From NCBI GenBank assembly GCA_033239525.1, contig BSYO01000011.1:9887973-9951972 (forward strand): a stretch of DNA of 64,000 nucleotides, read 5' to 3'. The notes under the pieces were generated by a model. It ran no database searches, was not told the origin of the DNA, and saw nothing but the letters and a program-made list of their open reading frames with translations. This DNA is from Nepenthes gracilis. Taxonomy: Eukaryota; Streptophyta; Magnoliopsida; Caryophyllales; Nepenthaceae. Below are positions 22,716 through 33,633 of this stretch, piece after piece; the stretch's first letter is position 1; every line of letters begins with the position of its first letter. The translations under genes and the position numbers were made by a program.

Positions 22716-23204
22716 TTCTGCTGGTGCGAATTGCTTCTGCCGATGCCCCTGTCTTTTATCAATAGAGATTTGGTTGGCAGGTTTTATCTGCTTTTAGATT
22801 TTTAGAGTGCTGCAGCATCCGAAATTGGTGGAGATGGTGCAGCCTTCACTGTTGAAGGCTGTGGCTGCTGGATTCATGTGTTGGCCGGTACGTTGGCCTT
22901 TTTGTTGTAATGCGCATGGTGCTTAGGCTGATTGAATCATTTTATGTAATTGTGGTTGATGCCTTTCTTTGAGGGTGGATATTGGGACTGCCTTGCTTGT
23001 AGAATTATCTGTAGATCTGCTGTCCCTGTTGTTCGGTGGCTTGCCGTTGCTGGTATGATGATGTCCCTGGTGGCAATTGGGTTCAAAGCATCCGAGCTTC
23101 TGTGGATTATGCGGATTCGGGAGCAAACTGATTTTGAGTCTGTTCATGTGTAACATTTTACAGATTCTATATTTTGTTGTTTCTGTTAAACACTGTCCTC
23201 CTGG

Positions 23205-23361
23205 AGGATTTTTTTGGTTTTTATGATGTACCAGATGCTTGGGGTATGCCCTAGCGTGTTATGTTTTATTTTCAAGTCAAAATACTTAGAGATAAAATAT
23301 AGATTTTGTAACTTATTTTTTCTCCCATTAATCCAAAATACTTGCTTACCAAAAAAAAAAA
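23205..23361 (+). repeat. LINE 3' hairpin tail at end of K
   Basis: CTTGGGGTATGCCCTAGC, arms TATGTTTTATTTTCAAGT and ACTTAGAGATAAAATATA, then CTTGCTTACC and A11 abutting LINE H codons at 23362. Confidence 0.75.
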
Positions 23362-24821
23362 CATATAGGGCGGTAGTTAGAGACCAAACGAGGGGATTTA
23401 ATCTTTAGGATCAGGCTAATGATCGTAGTGTTCATTTGTTTAAAAAGCCTTCCGTGATTGAAGAAATCGCAAACGGCTTCACAGACAGAAGAACCTACAA
23501 TTTCCCATGATTCCTTAAAAAATTTAGAGCTAAAACCATCAGGACCAGGGGCACGGTAGTCGCCAATAGAGAAGATCGTCTTTCGAATCTCGTCATCGCT
23601 AACCGGATCAATAAGTGGGCCCATTAGCGAATCAGGCACAGTGTGTTGGATGAACGGACGCAGCCGATCAGTGTCAGCCGATCCATACGTGCGCCCAGTC
23701 CCAAGAGCCCTACTGAAATGATTCACAATCAGATTATGGACATTTTCAGCTCCAGTGGTAGGATTCCCAGCATCATCAAGGAGGGAGATAATACGATTCT
23801 TACTGTTGTTACCATTAACAGTCCTGAAGAAGAATTTATTGCATTGATCTCCCTCTTTGAGCCACCTTATCTTAACTTTTTGCTTAATAAGATCGACTTC
23901 CTTGGCCAGCGCAGCGCGGTAAGCTTCCCTGCAGCTACGCTCCTTGTGATAACAGTCAAAGTTGGATGGAACCTGGCCTTGGATAACCTCGAGATTGTTC
24001 CGTGAACGAATAACTTCCTCGTGGACATCACCCTCGTGAACATTAAGCTTTTTCAAAGCCAATTTCACCTTCTTGAGCCGAGACACCAGTCGAAACATAG
24101 GAGTGCCAGCGGTGTCGTCCTTCCAAGCGTCGGCAACCAAATTGTGAAAATGAGGGGATTTGGAGAGGAAATTATTGAAACGGAACATCCCATGTTTTCT
24201 GGGTGGGTCGCCAGAGGGGAGGAGGATACAGGGAGAGTGGTCAAAAAGTCTGGCTGGGGGAAAAAGAGCTTTGGCCCTACGGAAGAGGTCAATCCAATTC
24301 CCATTGGCTACAACTCTATCAAGCTTTCTATATATGCGATGAGGGGAGTCCCGACCATCATTCCAGGTATAGTGCATACCTTCATGGCAAACGTCCTCAA
24401 GATCACAGTCTCTAAGGCAATTTTTGAGTTCAAGCGAGCTTTTGTTGTGCCAGATACCACCCAGTACCTCGGACTGGGATTTAACAGCGTTGAAATCACC
24501 CAGAGCTGCCCAAGGGAGATTTCCCGGGTGATTAGAAATCGACCGAAGGCTTTCCCAAAGAAGTCTTCGTTGACTTCCTAAATTGGCGCCGTAGATGAAG
24601 GACAAGATGCAACGGATATTCTCCTCCCAGAAGAGAACTTCGGTATGGATGACCTGATCCTCCAAGGAGATGATGTTTATCGAGGCCACATGGGGGTCCC
24701 AACCCACCCATATGCGACCGTTCGATGACGCGGAGTAATTCATAATCCAAGACCAGTTTGGTCTGATTCTAGCGGAGACACTTAGAGAGTTCCTCTCTGC
24801 GACCTTGGTTTCAACCAGACT
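23362..24821 (-). pseudogene. LINE H ORF2: endonuclease body to start of RT
   Basis: An open frame of about 490 codons on the minus strand. Endonuclease motifs are LVETKV (catalytic Glu), GRIWVGWD, LGDFNAV (Asp-Asn) and FDHSPCIL (the SDH motif with Ser changed to Phe). Then come a linker, KIRWLKEGDQCNKFFF, RAPGPDGFSSKFFK and LVSNYRPI, where RT begins and insertion K cuts the frame. It continues upstream at 25022 across tail-only insertion J. This is the best-preserved stretch of H, without internal stops. Confidence 0.9.
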
Positions 24822-24840
24822 AGCAATACAGCATCTGTGG

Positions 24841-25002
24841 TACCAACCACAGTTTTGTTGAGGAGTTCTCTGATGTACCAATTGCTCGGGGTATGCCCTA
24901 GCGTTTTATGTTATAACTCCAAGTCACAAAACTTGGAGTTATAACATAATCTTTTGTAAATCTTTCTCCCGTTAATCCAAAATACATACTTACCAAAAAA
25001 AA
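24841..25002 (+). mobile_element. 162-bp tail-only LINE copy J
   Basis: Consists only of the terminal 3' module: GCTCGGGGTATGCCCTAGC, arms TATGTTATAACTCCAAGT and ACTTGGAGTTATAACATA (a perfect 18-bp stem with a 6-nt loop), then CATACTTACC and A9. The perfect 19-bp TSD AGCAATACAGCATCTGTGG (24822-24840 / 25003-25021) lies in the endonuclease codons of H. It gives a clean definition of the 3' terminus and a recent, heavily 5'-truncated event. Confidence 0.95.
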
Positions 25003-25021
25003 AGCAATACAGCATCTGTGG

Positions 25022-25812
25022 GAGCTAATGAGGTTACAGACTTCGTGGATTTTTACAAGCCCATTTAGTCCCCTCACATTCCAGCAGACAATGTTAAACA
25101 TGGAAAGTGGGAGAGGAGTGGAGGATTTTTTAATCCCCCGAGATTTTTTATTTTTCCTAGAGGAAGCTTGCTCCCCATTCTTGGTGGATGCTTCAACCCT
25201 TGCGATCGGCATGCCGGGTGGGAGAGGTTTATTCGATGTAGCCCGAGGGGAGGCTACATTCATTGACTCTGGTTTGGGAGGTGGGCATTGTTTAACAGTG
25301 ATATCTGGATCAGGAGAAGGCCTAAAAGAATAGGGATTCGAATTTTTTGATTCAGGGGGGGAGGAGGGTTCGGAGACTCTACTGGAAGAGCCTCCTTCGT
25401 CAAGGCAATAGATCAAGGAAGGTGCGTTCAGGGCCTCGACATTCAACTTTTCAGAGGAAGAAGCATCTTGGATGGGAGGAGTTTTAGAACCAGCTCCACT
25501 GGTTGGGGCTAGAACCAGGCAGTCTAAAGGTTCATTCGTATCTTCCTCTGTAGGGCCATAAAAAGAGTTTGAAGTCGATATGACCTTATGATCAATTTCT
25601 CGAGCCGAGGAGGCAGCCAAGTCAGAGGCATTCTTGCACGGAGTCACATTCGGGGGGACGGAGGAGGTGTTTTTCCGAGGGGGATCCACCTGCTTGGGAA
25701 TCCAGGTAGTTTTGGTTGAGGGACCCTTAATCCCACTCTTATCGGCGGCGGCGCTACGTGACGGCTTATGTTGATATTCAATTTTAATTTATCTGATTTG
25801 ATCATCCGAATG
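25022..25812 (-). pseudogene. LINE H ORF1 C-terminus running in frame into ORF2 start
   Basis: Minus-strand frame 25689-25022 encodes a hydrophilic Ser/Pro-rich ORF1 tail (PPRKNTSSVPP ... ASSRKNKKSRGIKKSS). With no stop it passes into the endonuclease start MFNIVCWNVRGLNG at about 25100, whose WNVRGL motif is the N-terminal signature of plant LINE endonucleases. The upstream part (25690-25812) carries a TAA where LINE O reads REIKIKYQQKP. Element I cuts the frame at 25812. Confidence 0.8.
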
Positions 25813-25823
25813 ATTTGCGTAGC

Positions 25824-26020
25824 GCCGAAGCGGAGTTCGGCCTGGTGGTTAGTAACGCTCACGCCTTCCCTCTCCACCCGGGTTCGAATCTCCGCGGAAG
25901 CACCCGTGAATCTTGAGCCTCCTAAAAAATCCTTCGGGATTTCTGGGGTATGGGGCCGCGAAGCGGTGGGGCCAGTCACGTTAAAAAGCTTACCCTTACC
26001 ACAGTTTTGCTCTGGCCAGT
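25824..26020 (+). promoter_or_regulatory. tRNA-derived head with Pol III A and B boxes (element I)
   Basis: A-box-like TTCGGCCTGGTGGTTAGT (25837-25853) and B-box-like GGTTCGAATCT (25881-25891) are spaced as in a tRNA-derived SINE. Downstream are a hairpin AAATCC-TTCG-GGATTT (25927-25942) and a CCGC-GAA-GCGG stem. The block is about 197 bp and ends near CTTACCCTTACCACAG. It is not a functional tRNA, since the cloverleaf stems are not maintained. It could drive Pol III initiation at the element's first base. Confidence 0.75.
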
Positions 26021-26382
26021 TTTGGAAGTGCAAAGGCATAAACGGTTCTTAGAAGTTAGAGAGAGAAGCTCTCGCTTCTCTCTTCGTCTTCTGAATTTCA
26101 AATTCAAATTTCAAATTGGATTTAGGCCGCGGCTTCAGCGACGCTCCTCATCTGGCCGGGCGGCGCCGGGGACGGCCTCGGCCAGCCTCCTGGATGCCTT
26201 GCCCGGCCGTCTCCCGTTTCTCCTCCTCTTCGTTTGCTCACGCGGCAACACTGCGAACTCCTAGATTCGGTGTTGTCCCTGGCTTTTCAAGCCCTAAACT
26301 CCTCAGTTCGTACCTTGGTTGTGCGATTTCTATGGCTCTGGATTCTTAATGGCATCTAGAGCTTCGGATTGCTGAGGTCTCG

Positions 26383-27360
26383 GTGGGTTGCTGTCTCATC
26401 TCGTTGGAATTGATGCAGCCGGAAGTCCTGTGGCGTTGCTTTGTTTGTCCTCTGGCGGTGTGTCTCGCTTGGTTGGGTTGGGGAGCCCGTGTGTTTTTCT
26501 GGATCGGGACACTCCGGGGGAGGACTGCTAAGCTGGCTGAGGTAATTCTTGGGTCCTAATTTTCCTTCTCGATTGAGGTGATGCCCTGTCTGTCCGTTGC
26601 TAACATGTAGTGCGAATGAGTAGCAGTCCTTTGGATTGCTGTGGTCATGTGAAATCTGCCCGTCTATCACTGTTCTTTGCTTTATGCTTTTCTTCTTTAA
26701 GTGGGCTCTTTGTCTCATCTCGAAGGAATTGAGGTAGCCAAATGTCCTCTCGGTGTTGCTCGATCTTGTTCTCGGCTAAGAGTCCCATTTGTTGCTTGGG
26801 TTGGGGTGCCCATGTGTTTGGTTGGGGCTATTTGGCTGAGGGATAAGTAGCTGGTTGAGGTACCTTTTGGTTACATAATTCCCTTCTTTTTGAGGTGGTG
26901 CCCTGCTGTTGTCTGGCTAATTCTACCAAATTGTGGATGCTGTTGCTTTGCAACAATTCTGCTTGGACGCAATGGTTGATGAGCATTCGTTTGCTGTTCC
27001 CATTGGCTGATGAGCGATGATCTTCTGTTATCCATTGTCTGCTGCCAGTTTCTTTCAAGCTGGCGTGGCATTATTGGGTGAAATTGATCCAGCTTCGTGG
27101 TCTGGTGTACACTGCCAGTTTGTTGCTGTTGTAACTTTGCAATAGCTTTTCCAGTGGGCTGCTGTCTCATCTCAAAGGAACTGAGGTTGCCGACTATCCT
27201 TTGGTGCTGCTCTGTTTGCTCTGTGGCTGTATTTACCATTTGTTGAATGGGTTGGGGGAGCCCATGTGCTTCTGGTTTGGGACATTTCGGCTGAGGGCTG
27301 AGTAGCTGTATGAGGTTCCTTTTGGTGACTAATTTTCCTTTTTGTTGAGATGGTGCCACT
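26383..27360 (+). repeat. Three diverged tandem repeats inside element I
   Basis: Repeats start near 26383, 26700 and 27155. Each contains, in order, GTGGGYTxxTGTCTCATCTC, AAGGAAYTGAGGTxGCC, a GGTTGGGTTGGGG..GCCC motif, GGCTGAGG, then CTAATTTTCCTTxTTGTTGAG or similar and GGTGATGCCC. Units are about 317 and 455 bp, so they contain indels. Single versions of these motifs occur in the TG-rich part of A, G and X/O. Confidence 0.65.
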
Positions 27361-28316
27361 GTGTATGTTATTTTTTCAATTGTGGTGAGATTGTGTTCTT
27401 TGTTATCCGGCTATTAATGCGCCTTATTCTTTGTTATTGGGTGCATTTGATCCTGCTGTGGTGGGGGAGTCCTCCAGCTTGCTGATGCCTGAAGAGAGGA
27501 AATTCCTGGCTCTATGAGCCTAAAAGGGTTAGCTGCTTAATCCATGTTGGCTGTTTGCAACTGCCATGTGGTGGGGTGGATTCCTTTTGTTCTGCGGATG
27601 CATAGCTTGGGATGATCCTGATGCAGAAGGGCGATGGCCTGGAGTGCTGCTTCTGTAAGAAGTGGTTAATGCCACTTTTGATGTGGGAACCATATGCAGG
27701 TGAGCGTTGGGCTGCTGCTCTTCGGCTTGCAAGGAGGTGGAAAGCTCCTGATTTCCTCTCTCACCTTTGCTTTGCGGTGGATCTTGTGCTCGGTTGCTTG
27801 CTGCCCTAGGTGGCATGTTTAGTGTGCATTCTTTGTTGCCTCGATTTGGAGGATCTGTGAAGCTTGTTTTGGGGGTTTCTTTGTGAGATTCAGATTGGAT
27901 TTCGATGTGTGGTACGGCCTTTGGAGTCTTGGAATCAAGGTTTCTTTGGTGTTGTTCTTCAAAGAATGTTTTCAACGACCAAGATGGTGCTGATGGTCTC
28001 GGAGGCGGCGCATTGTGCAAAATGCCTTGCCATGCCACCGTGAGTTGGCGTTGTTGTGTGTCAACTTATGCATGATGTATTTAGTCTTGTTTACGATGGA
28101 AATATCATCATTTGTCGTCTTGATAACGTTGTCCTCCTAGAGGCAATTTTGTATATTCGATTTATCTTTATCATTTCGGAGTATGCCCCAGTGTATTATG
28201 TTTTATCTTCAAGACAAAATACTTGGAGATAAACATATTATTTTGTACTATTTTTCTCCCATTAATCCAAAATACTTACCAAAAAAAATAAAAAATAAAA
28301 AAATAATTTGCGTAGC

Positions 28317-29101
28317 CGTTAGTACGGATCCTTATAGATGCTGGGCGGGGGGCGATGACTCCCATTTCGACGCAAACTCTAGCAAAGCCCATACACTCGA
28401 GTTTTTGGGTGACAGGGTCTAGAAATAGAGGTTTCCCAACCGCACTTGCAATCCAACTTAAACCCAGGGGGGTCCAGAATTCAACTGGAATCCCTGACAT
28501 GGTGACCCAGGTTGGGAATGATTTGTGCTCCTCTCGGGAGAGGACTATACCCGACTTCCATTCCTTAAGGAATAATAGATGGCCGGCAATCGTCCAAGGG
28601 CCACTAGCAAGACATTTATTGAGCATTAAGTTTGAAGAGAAGCGAAAAAAGAAGAAACTCAATTCGTTTTCCGCCACATGTTGTAGCTCGAAACGCTTCC
28701 AAATTTTCCTGGTAATATTATTAACAGCATTAAAATGAACGGGATTACCATCGAAATATCCAACGAGGGTGGATTCCCATAGGTTCACACCCTGTTGGAT
28801 TACTTCAGGCGGGGGAGATAAAATGATATTCTCCATATCGGGACAATTTGGAGGGAAAAATTTGAGGGGAGACATACCTCCAATAGTCCTATTCTCCACA
28901 ACCGAAGCCCAAGATACTCCCGTCGGGCTGGATGCAGGAACGACAGTTTGGCATAGGGTATTAGATATTGTGACACCGAGGTTCAGGGGAGTCTCCGCAG
29001 GTAAGGAAACAGAAGAGCTTTGTTCAGACTTGGCCAATGTAAAAGTTGGAAGAGCATCCGTGCCAGACCCAGCGTCCAGGGCTCCTAGATTTTTTAACCT
29101 T
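28317..29101 (-). pseudogene. LINE H ORF1, DUF4283 part
   Basis: An open minus-strand frame of about 250 codons: WASVVENRTIGG, LKFFPPNCPDMENIILSPPP, then DUF4283 (STLVGYFDGNPVHF, NNITRKIWKRFELQH, SFFFFRFSS, WTIAGHLLFLKEW) and WVTMSGIPVEFWTPLG, ending RIRTNGYAN at insertion I. It connects upstream to 38211-38780 across insertion G, whose TSD (29087-29101) duplicates 15 bp of this frame. Nearest relative in the window is ORF1 of O (52680-53390). Confidence 0.85.
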
Positions 29102-30772
29102 GCCCAGCGTCGTCGTCCTCATCGATTCCGCCTTGGGTGTCGGGCGACACCGGAGCCTGCCATGGCCGGCCTCCTGGTTGCTCTGCCCGGCCCCCCCTCC
29201 GATTTTTCGTCTCCGCCTTCAGATTGGGGTGAAGGCTCTTCATCTGTTGAAGATTTCGTAGCTGGGGCCCTACGGCCTCTGAGAGTGCGTTGGCGCTCTT
29301 CCTTTGAGGCCTCGCATCTCTCTCAAGTTCGTTTCCTTTTCTCCTCGGTATGCGCCTAGGGTTAAGCTCTTGTATCGTCTCTCCCATTCAGATTGGGATA
29401 GGGCATTCGAAGGTCAGGGTGCTGGCTCTGAGGTGCCTTTGCCTGGTTGTTCCCTTCTGGTGGACGGTTTTGGGGGATTCCGTGTTGTGCTTTGGTTTGG
29501 TGACGAGTGGGCGTTGCCTTTGAAGCACTTAGGCCGTGGACCTTTTGGATGCTTTTGAACTCTCTGGTGCGATGGGGATCTTTCCTTTTGCTTCCATTTA
29601 TGGAGATTTGCTTGGATGCATATGATATGGATTGCGGCGGGTTCTTTGGTCTCTCTCGAGGTGTGGCTTGGGAGCGGCTTCCTTTGGCCTCTGGTGGGTC
29701 AAGCCTATGTTCGGCTCACCGGTGCTTGAAGGCTGTCTTGGGCTTTCTTGGATTGATGATCCATTGCCAATGTGATCCACCCCGTTGGTTGGGTTGGGGG
29801 TGCCGTCTTTTGCGCTCGGGGTGGGGCTTTACAGGCTGTGGTTTGTTGATCCGACAGTGATACTTTTGGTTGTAGTGGCTATCTGTTGGGGTGAGTTCCT
29901 GCCGGTTGTTGCCTCTGTGGGGTGTTTCCCTTAGTTGGTGCTGCTATATATGAATGGATTTTTCTCTAGTCTACTGGTTTTTGGCTTTCGTTGAAGCTGT
30001 CTGAAGCTAGAGTGGGCTCTTATGTAGCTCTCTGGTTCTCTTGCGAGATGACTGTCTAGTGATGCTGACTCTATGGCGCCTCTGCCTTTGGGTTTCTTTC
30101 CAGTTGGACGGGAAGGGGGACCGCGGCTCTGTTTTGGAACTCTATGGTGGAATCTTTGTTGAGTTGGCATGGCTCTGGTCGAATCTTTGGTAAACCTTAT
30201 TGGGTAGTGGATTAGGCTTGGCCTGTCTATTTGCCATTTTCTTTTTTGTTATTGGCGGTGGATTCTCGTGGAGGAGGCTGCTGCCGATTGGTTTTATTAG
30301 CCAAATTTTGCAATTGGCGGCTCTCTTCTTTGGAGTGCTTAAGTGCCTTTGTTATGTGCAACTCCATTCACGGGGTGTCAAGAAGGCTTTGCAAGTGCGA
30401 TTTCATCCTGCTGGTTGTTTAGGTGTAATGGTTCTAATCTATTGCGTTTACTTTGCTACTCTTTTGGAAGGGGCTGGCTCTTCATTTCTTGATCTTTGAA
30501 TGTATTTCTTTGATGCTGAATTGTGGGGCTGTTGTGGCAACGTTCTGGTGTTTGTGTCGCTTCAGAGCCTCTGCTGGTGTGTGGGTTGGATTGGGGACCG
30601 CCTGTGCTCTGAATTTGGCTCTTTCGCTGAACTGGCCCTAGAATGTTTATGTAGTGGAAAGGAACTCTCTCTTCTCTAGAGAGAGAAACTCTCTCTTCTC
30701 TCCTCGTTTTCAATTTCAAATTCGAACTCAATTCAGGCGCTCCTTCCGCCTTGGCGCGCCCGTGCACGGGCC

Positions 30773-32612
30773 ATGGTCGGGCTTAGAGGTCCCCTGCGCC
30801 CCCCCTCCGCCTCGTCTACCTAGGCCCTCATTCTCCTTCGACCTTCGTTCACCAAGAGTTGAGGTAGGTTGAAGCGGCGATTTCCGAAGCTAAGGCGGTG
30901 GCTGTCTCCCTCTCTCTCGGCTCTAGATGCTCCTTTCCTGTCTTCCCTGAAATCGATGGACTCGGGAGCGATCGTGAGCAAGACGGATCTGCTCCTCTTT
31001 CTTTCTTGGGCGGACGTCACGAAGAAATCAGTTTGTCTTGAAACCTTCCCAATCCCATTTCTAGGGCTCGAGTCTACCCAAAGCCGAGTGTGAATCCTTT
31101 TGACACTCTTAAATTTTTCCCTCCCCCTCCCCTCGCGGCGTCGATCCCCTCCATTCTCCTCTGGAGGAAGTTACCTGCAATGTCAAGAATCTTTGGGGCT
31201 CCACCACAGGTTGGGTATTTCTCAAAAGCCTCCCCATTTTTTGGCGGTGAGCTCCATTGCTAGTAGCATATGGGTTAGATTTGGGCTTAACCACGTTGCT
31301 ACAAATGGTCAAGGTTTTTCTTCTTGATTTCGATTAGAGGCTCATTTGTCTTGCTTGCTTGGCACACGGTCCTTGGACTTTTCGGAGGAAATCCTTATTC
31401 CTCAAATGATGGTCTCCTGGCATGGTGTTGAACCAGGATTCCCAGAAGATCGTCCCTGTTTGGATTAGTCTTTCTAATGTTCCATTTGAGTTTTGGACAC
31501 CGATGGGATTGAGTTGGATTGCAAGTCAAGTGGGGCATCCACTTTGTCTTGACCCTCGAACTGCTAGACTGGATCACTTGCACACCGCACGGATCTGTGT
31601 GGAAGTGGATCGGGAATCCATCCTCCCTGATAAGATTAGAGTATCTATGGGATCTGAGCTGTCCCTATCGACAGCTGAGGTGGTGGTAATGTATCACTGG
31701 AAGCCGTCTGGTGGCTCGAAGGGCTGTTCCTCCAATCAGAGCTGCTCTGTTTTGGAGGCAGAGGATCCGAAATCTCCTAATACTCCTTTTTCTGGTGGTA
31801 GTGCGGCTGATGTTGGGTCTTCCCCTTCGAGACCGATGGTCGCTACCCCATCTGAGCCTGTCTCATCACTGAGGTGCGATTCTGGTTCTGTTGATGCCAA
31901 GGCAATTTTGAAGGAGGTGGCCTTTGCCTCTAAGGATATGGAATTAGTGGAGATGGATTCTGACCGCGTTATGCAACCAGTCCATGAAGCCGATTTTCCT
32001 GAAGGTGTGGTGGATTTGGCTCAGTCTGATCGAGTTGAGGGATTATTGATGGCCCTTCTCTGCTACTCAGTCTATCCCACAAATGAGGCTCGAATCGGCC
32101 CTTCCTCATTGCCTAATTCTGGCCCGATTATGCCTTCCGCTTCTCTGAAGGAGGTGGATTATGCCACTAAAGATATGGATTTAGTGGAGATGGAATCGAC
32201 CACGGCCGAGCAATCAACTCTTGAATCCCGAGGTTTACGGGGTGTGGAGGATCTCTCATCCTTGAAGTGCATGTCTGCTCTAGGCTGAGGAGTGAGACGA
32301 GATCCAACTTTATTGATCTTGGGCTGTTGTGAAGGTGACAGCCGATCGGCCATCTATGGTTTGGATGATGGCCCTCTCGCCTCTGAGTCTTCTGATGCCC
32401 CTTGTATCTCTCCTGTGGAAGTTGTGCCTCCGGATGAGATATGTGAGATGCCTTCTGCAAAGAAGCCATCTGCTATGGTAGCTCTCCCTGTGGTGGCAGT
32501 GGATGATATGTTACTGGCCCACGCTTCATCACCTGTTAATGTTGCTCCTGATCCGTTAGGTGAGATTGATCCAGATTATACCCCTGAATCTATCTCTCGG
32601 ATTGCTCGGACG
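30773..32612 (+). pseudogene. ORF1 of element F, N-terminal and central part
   Basis: The start ATG (MVGLRGPL) is followed by stops. The frame recovers at about 31190 (QKPPHFLAVSSIASSIWVRFG), is shifted near 31325, and is open from 31422 to 32285: VPVWISLSNVPFEFWTPMGLSW, then a long acidic Ser/Val-rich region with a repeated motif (EVAFASKDMELVEMDSD, EVDYATKDMDLVEMEST). The conserved TPESISRIARTY follows, where element E inserts. DUF4283 is present; there is no CCHC knuckle. Confidence 0.8.
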
Positions 32613-33633
32613 TATTGTTTGAAACTTTTTTTTTGGTAAGTAAGTATTTTGGATTAACCGGAGAAAAATTACAAAAGCTATATTTTATCTCCAAGTATTT
32701 TGACTTGGATTTAAAACATAATAAGCTAGGGCATACCCTAAGCAATCGGTACATCAGAAAATACCAAAAGAGCCTCTAAGAGGACAACGATCAGCAGAAG
32801 TACGAAATATGTAATATGAAGTTACACATAGGCAGACATTAGAGCACGATCAGCGGGCTATTCCACCGCAAAAAATGCCTGGCTAGTTCACAGGCTGTAC
32901 ACCCAGACCCAGCTTCAGCACAGGACAAAAAGGCATCCGCCAGTATACAGGAAGATAGGCTTCATCAAGATCAGCAACGCATCCAACTTGGGCAACGGGC
33001 AAGGAAGCGACCAAATCAGCAATTGATTCGAATTGCTTCCAATCAGCATCAGCACCATGCAATAACAGTGCAAGGGCAACATTACGATCGATCCTGTCAC
33101 AAACAACATCATTTGCGGATCACGGGTCCCGCTTGACAAAAGCATTCTGGCAGGTGCCCACCCTCTTTAGGCACAACAAGCATGCCACCGGATAATCCCA
33201 GCAAGAAGAATCGTGCATCATCCAAATCGCCTACGGGAGCGAAGAGTATGCATATCGGCAGACACCAACCGGGCAGAGAGAGCGGCACCACCAACTTTGT
33301 ATTACATCATCATGAAACAAATCCAACAGTCCAACGGCTAATTTCACAAATGCGGGTAGATCCACTCAGTGCCCTCTTCCGAGAAGGCGGTAGAGACCAA
33401 TATAAGCAATATAGAGGAGCCTCATGGCCCAAGATGGGTATAGAATCATGATCCAAACAGCCTCCATTGTCGGAAGACACAAATGACAATCACGGCAGTG
33501 GTATGCCAGTTATCATTATTAACACATTTTAAGAAAGATGCCACACTCGCAAATCGGGGCCTCCAGAGTAGCCACAAATTCAGCAAAGGATAGCGAGACA
33601 TGGTCCACAACCCAGATAGTCAAGGCCATGGTA

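Larger units (their letters stand above)
20981..23361 (+). mobile_element. Coding-less LINE-derived block K (probably two nested copies)
   Basis: Interrupts H between the codons for NYRPI (23362-23380) and CCNVI (about 20978). It contains TG-rich sequence, a (TAA)n microsatellite, CGGAGTG arrays, A-rich runs near 21450 and 22025-22080, and two complete 3' hairpin tails ending at 22715 and 23361. Two tails imply one copy inserted in another. I could not find a convincing TSD for either, and no ORF is credible. Confidence 0.65.
25824..28305 (+). mobile_element. tRNA-headed, coding-less LINE-derived element I
   Basis: Complete element with TSD ATTTGCGTAGC (25813-25823 / 28306-28316), inserted in ORF1 of H. 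In order it has a tRNA-derived head (25824-26020), the hairpin leader GAGAGAAGCTCTCGCTTCTCTC (26061-26082), and a GC-rich stretch homologous to ORF1 starts but lacking the ATG. TG-rich sequence with three internal repeats (26383-27360) follows, then the 3' hairpin tail (about 28165-28285) and an A-rich end. No ORF is credible. The precise start GCCGAAGCGGA is shared with element E, so the head moves as part of the unit. Confidence 0.85.

Noticed and set aside
24021..24581. 186-codon plus-strand ORF
   Set aside because: Lies opposite the well-supported endonuclease frame of LINE H; a shadow frame.
25824..25900. Functional tRNA gene at the heads of I, E and X
   Set aside because: A and B boxes are present, but acceptor and anticodon stems do not pair, and the unit continues into a SINE-like body. 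Treated as tRNA-derived promoter sequence.
26470..27270. G-rich GGTTGGGTTGGGG motifs as telomeric or G-quadruplex repeats
   Set aside because: They recur only as part of the 320-455 bp internal repeats of the element, not as tandem telomere units. G-quadruplex formation cannot be judged from sequence alone.
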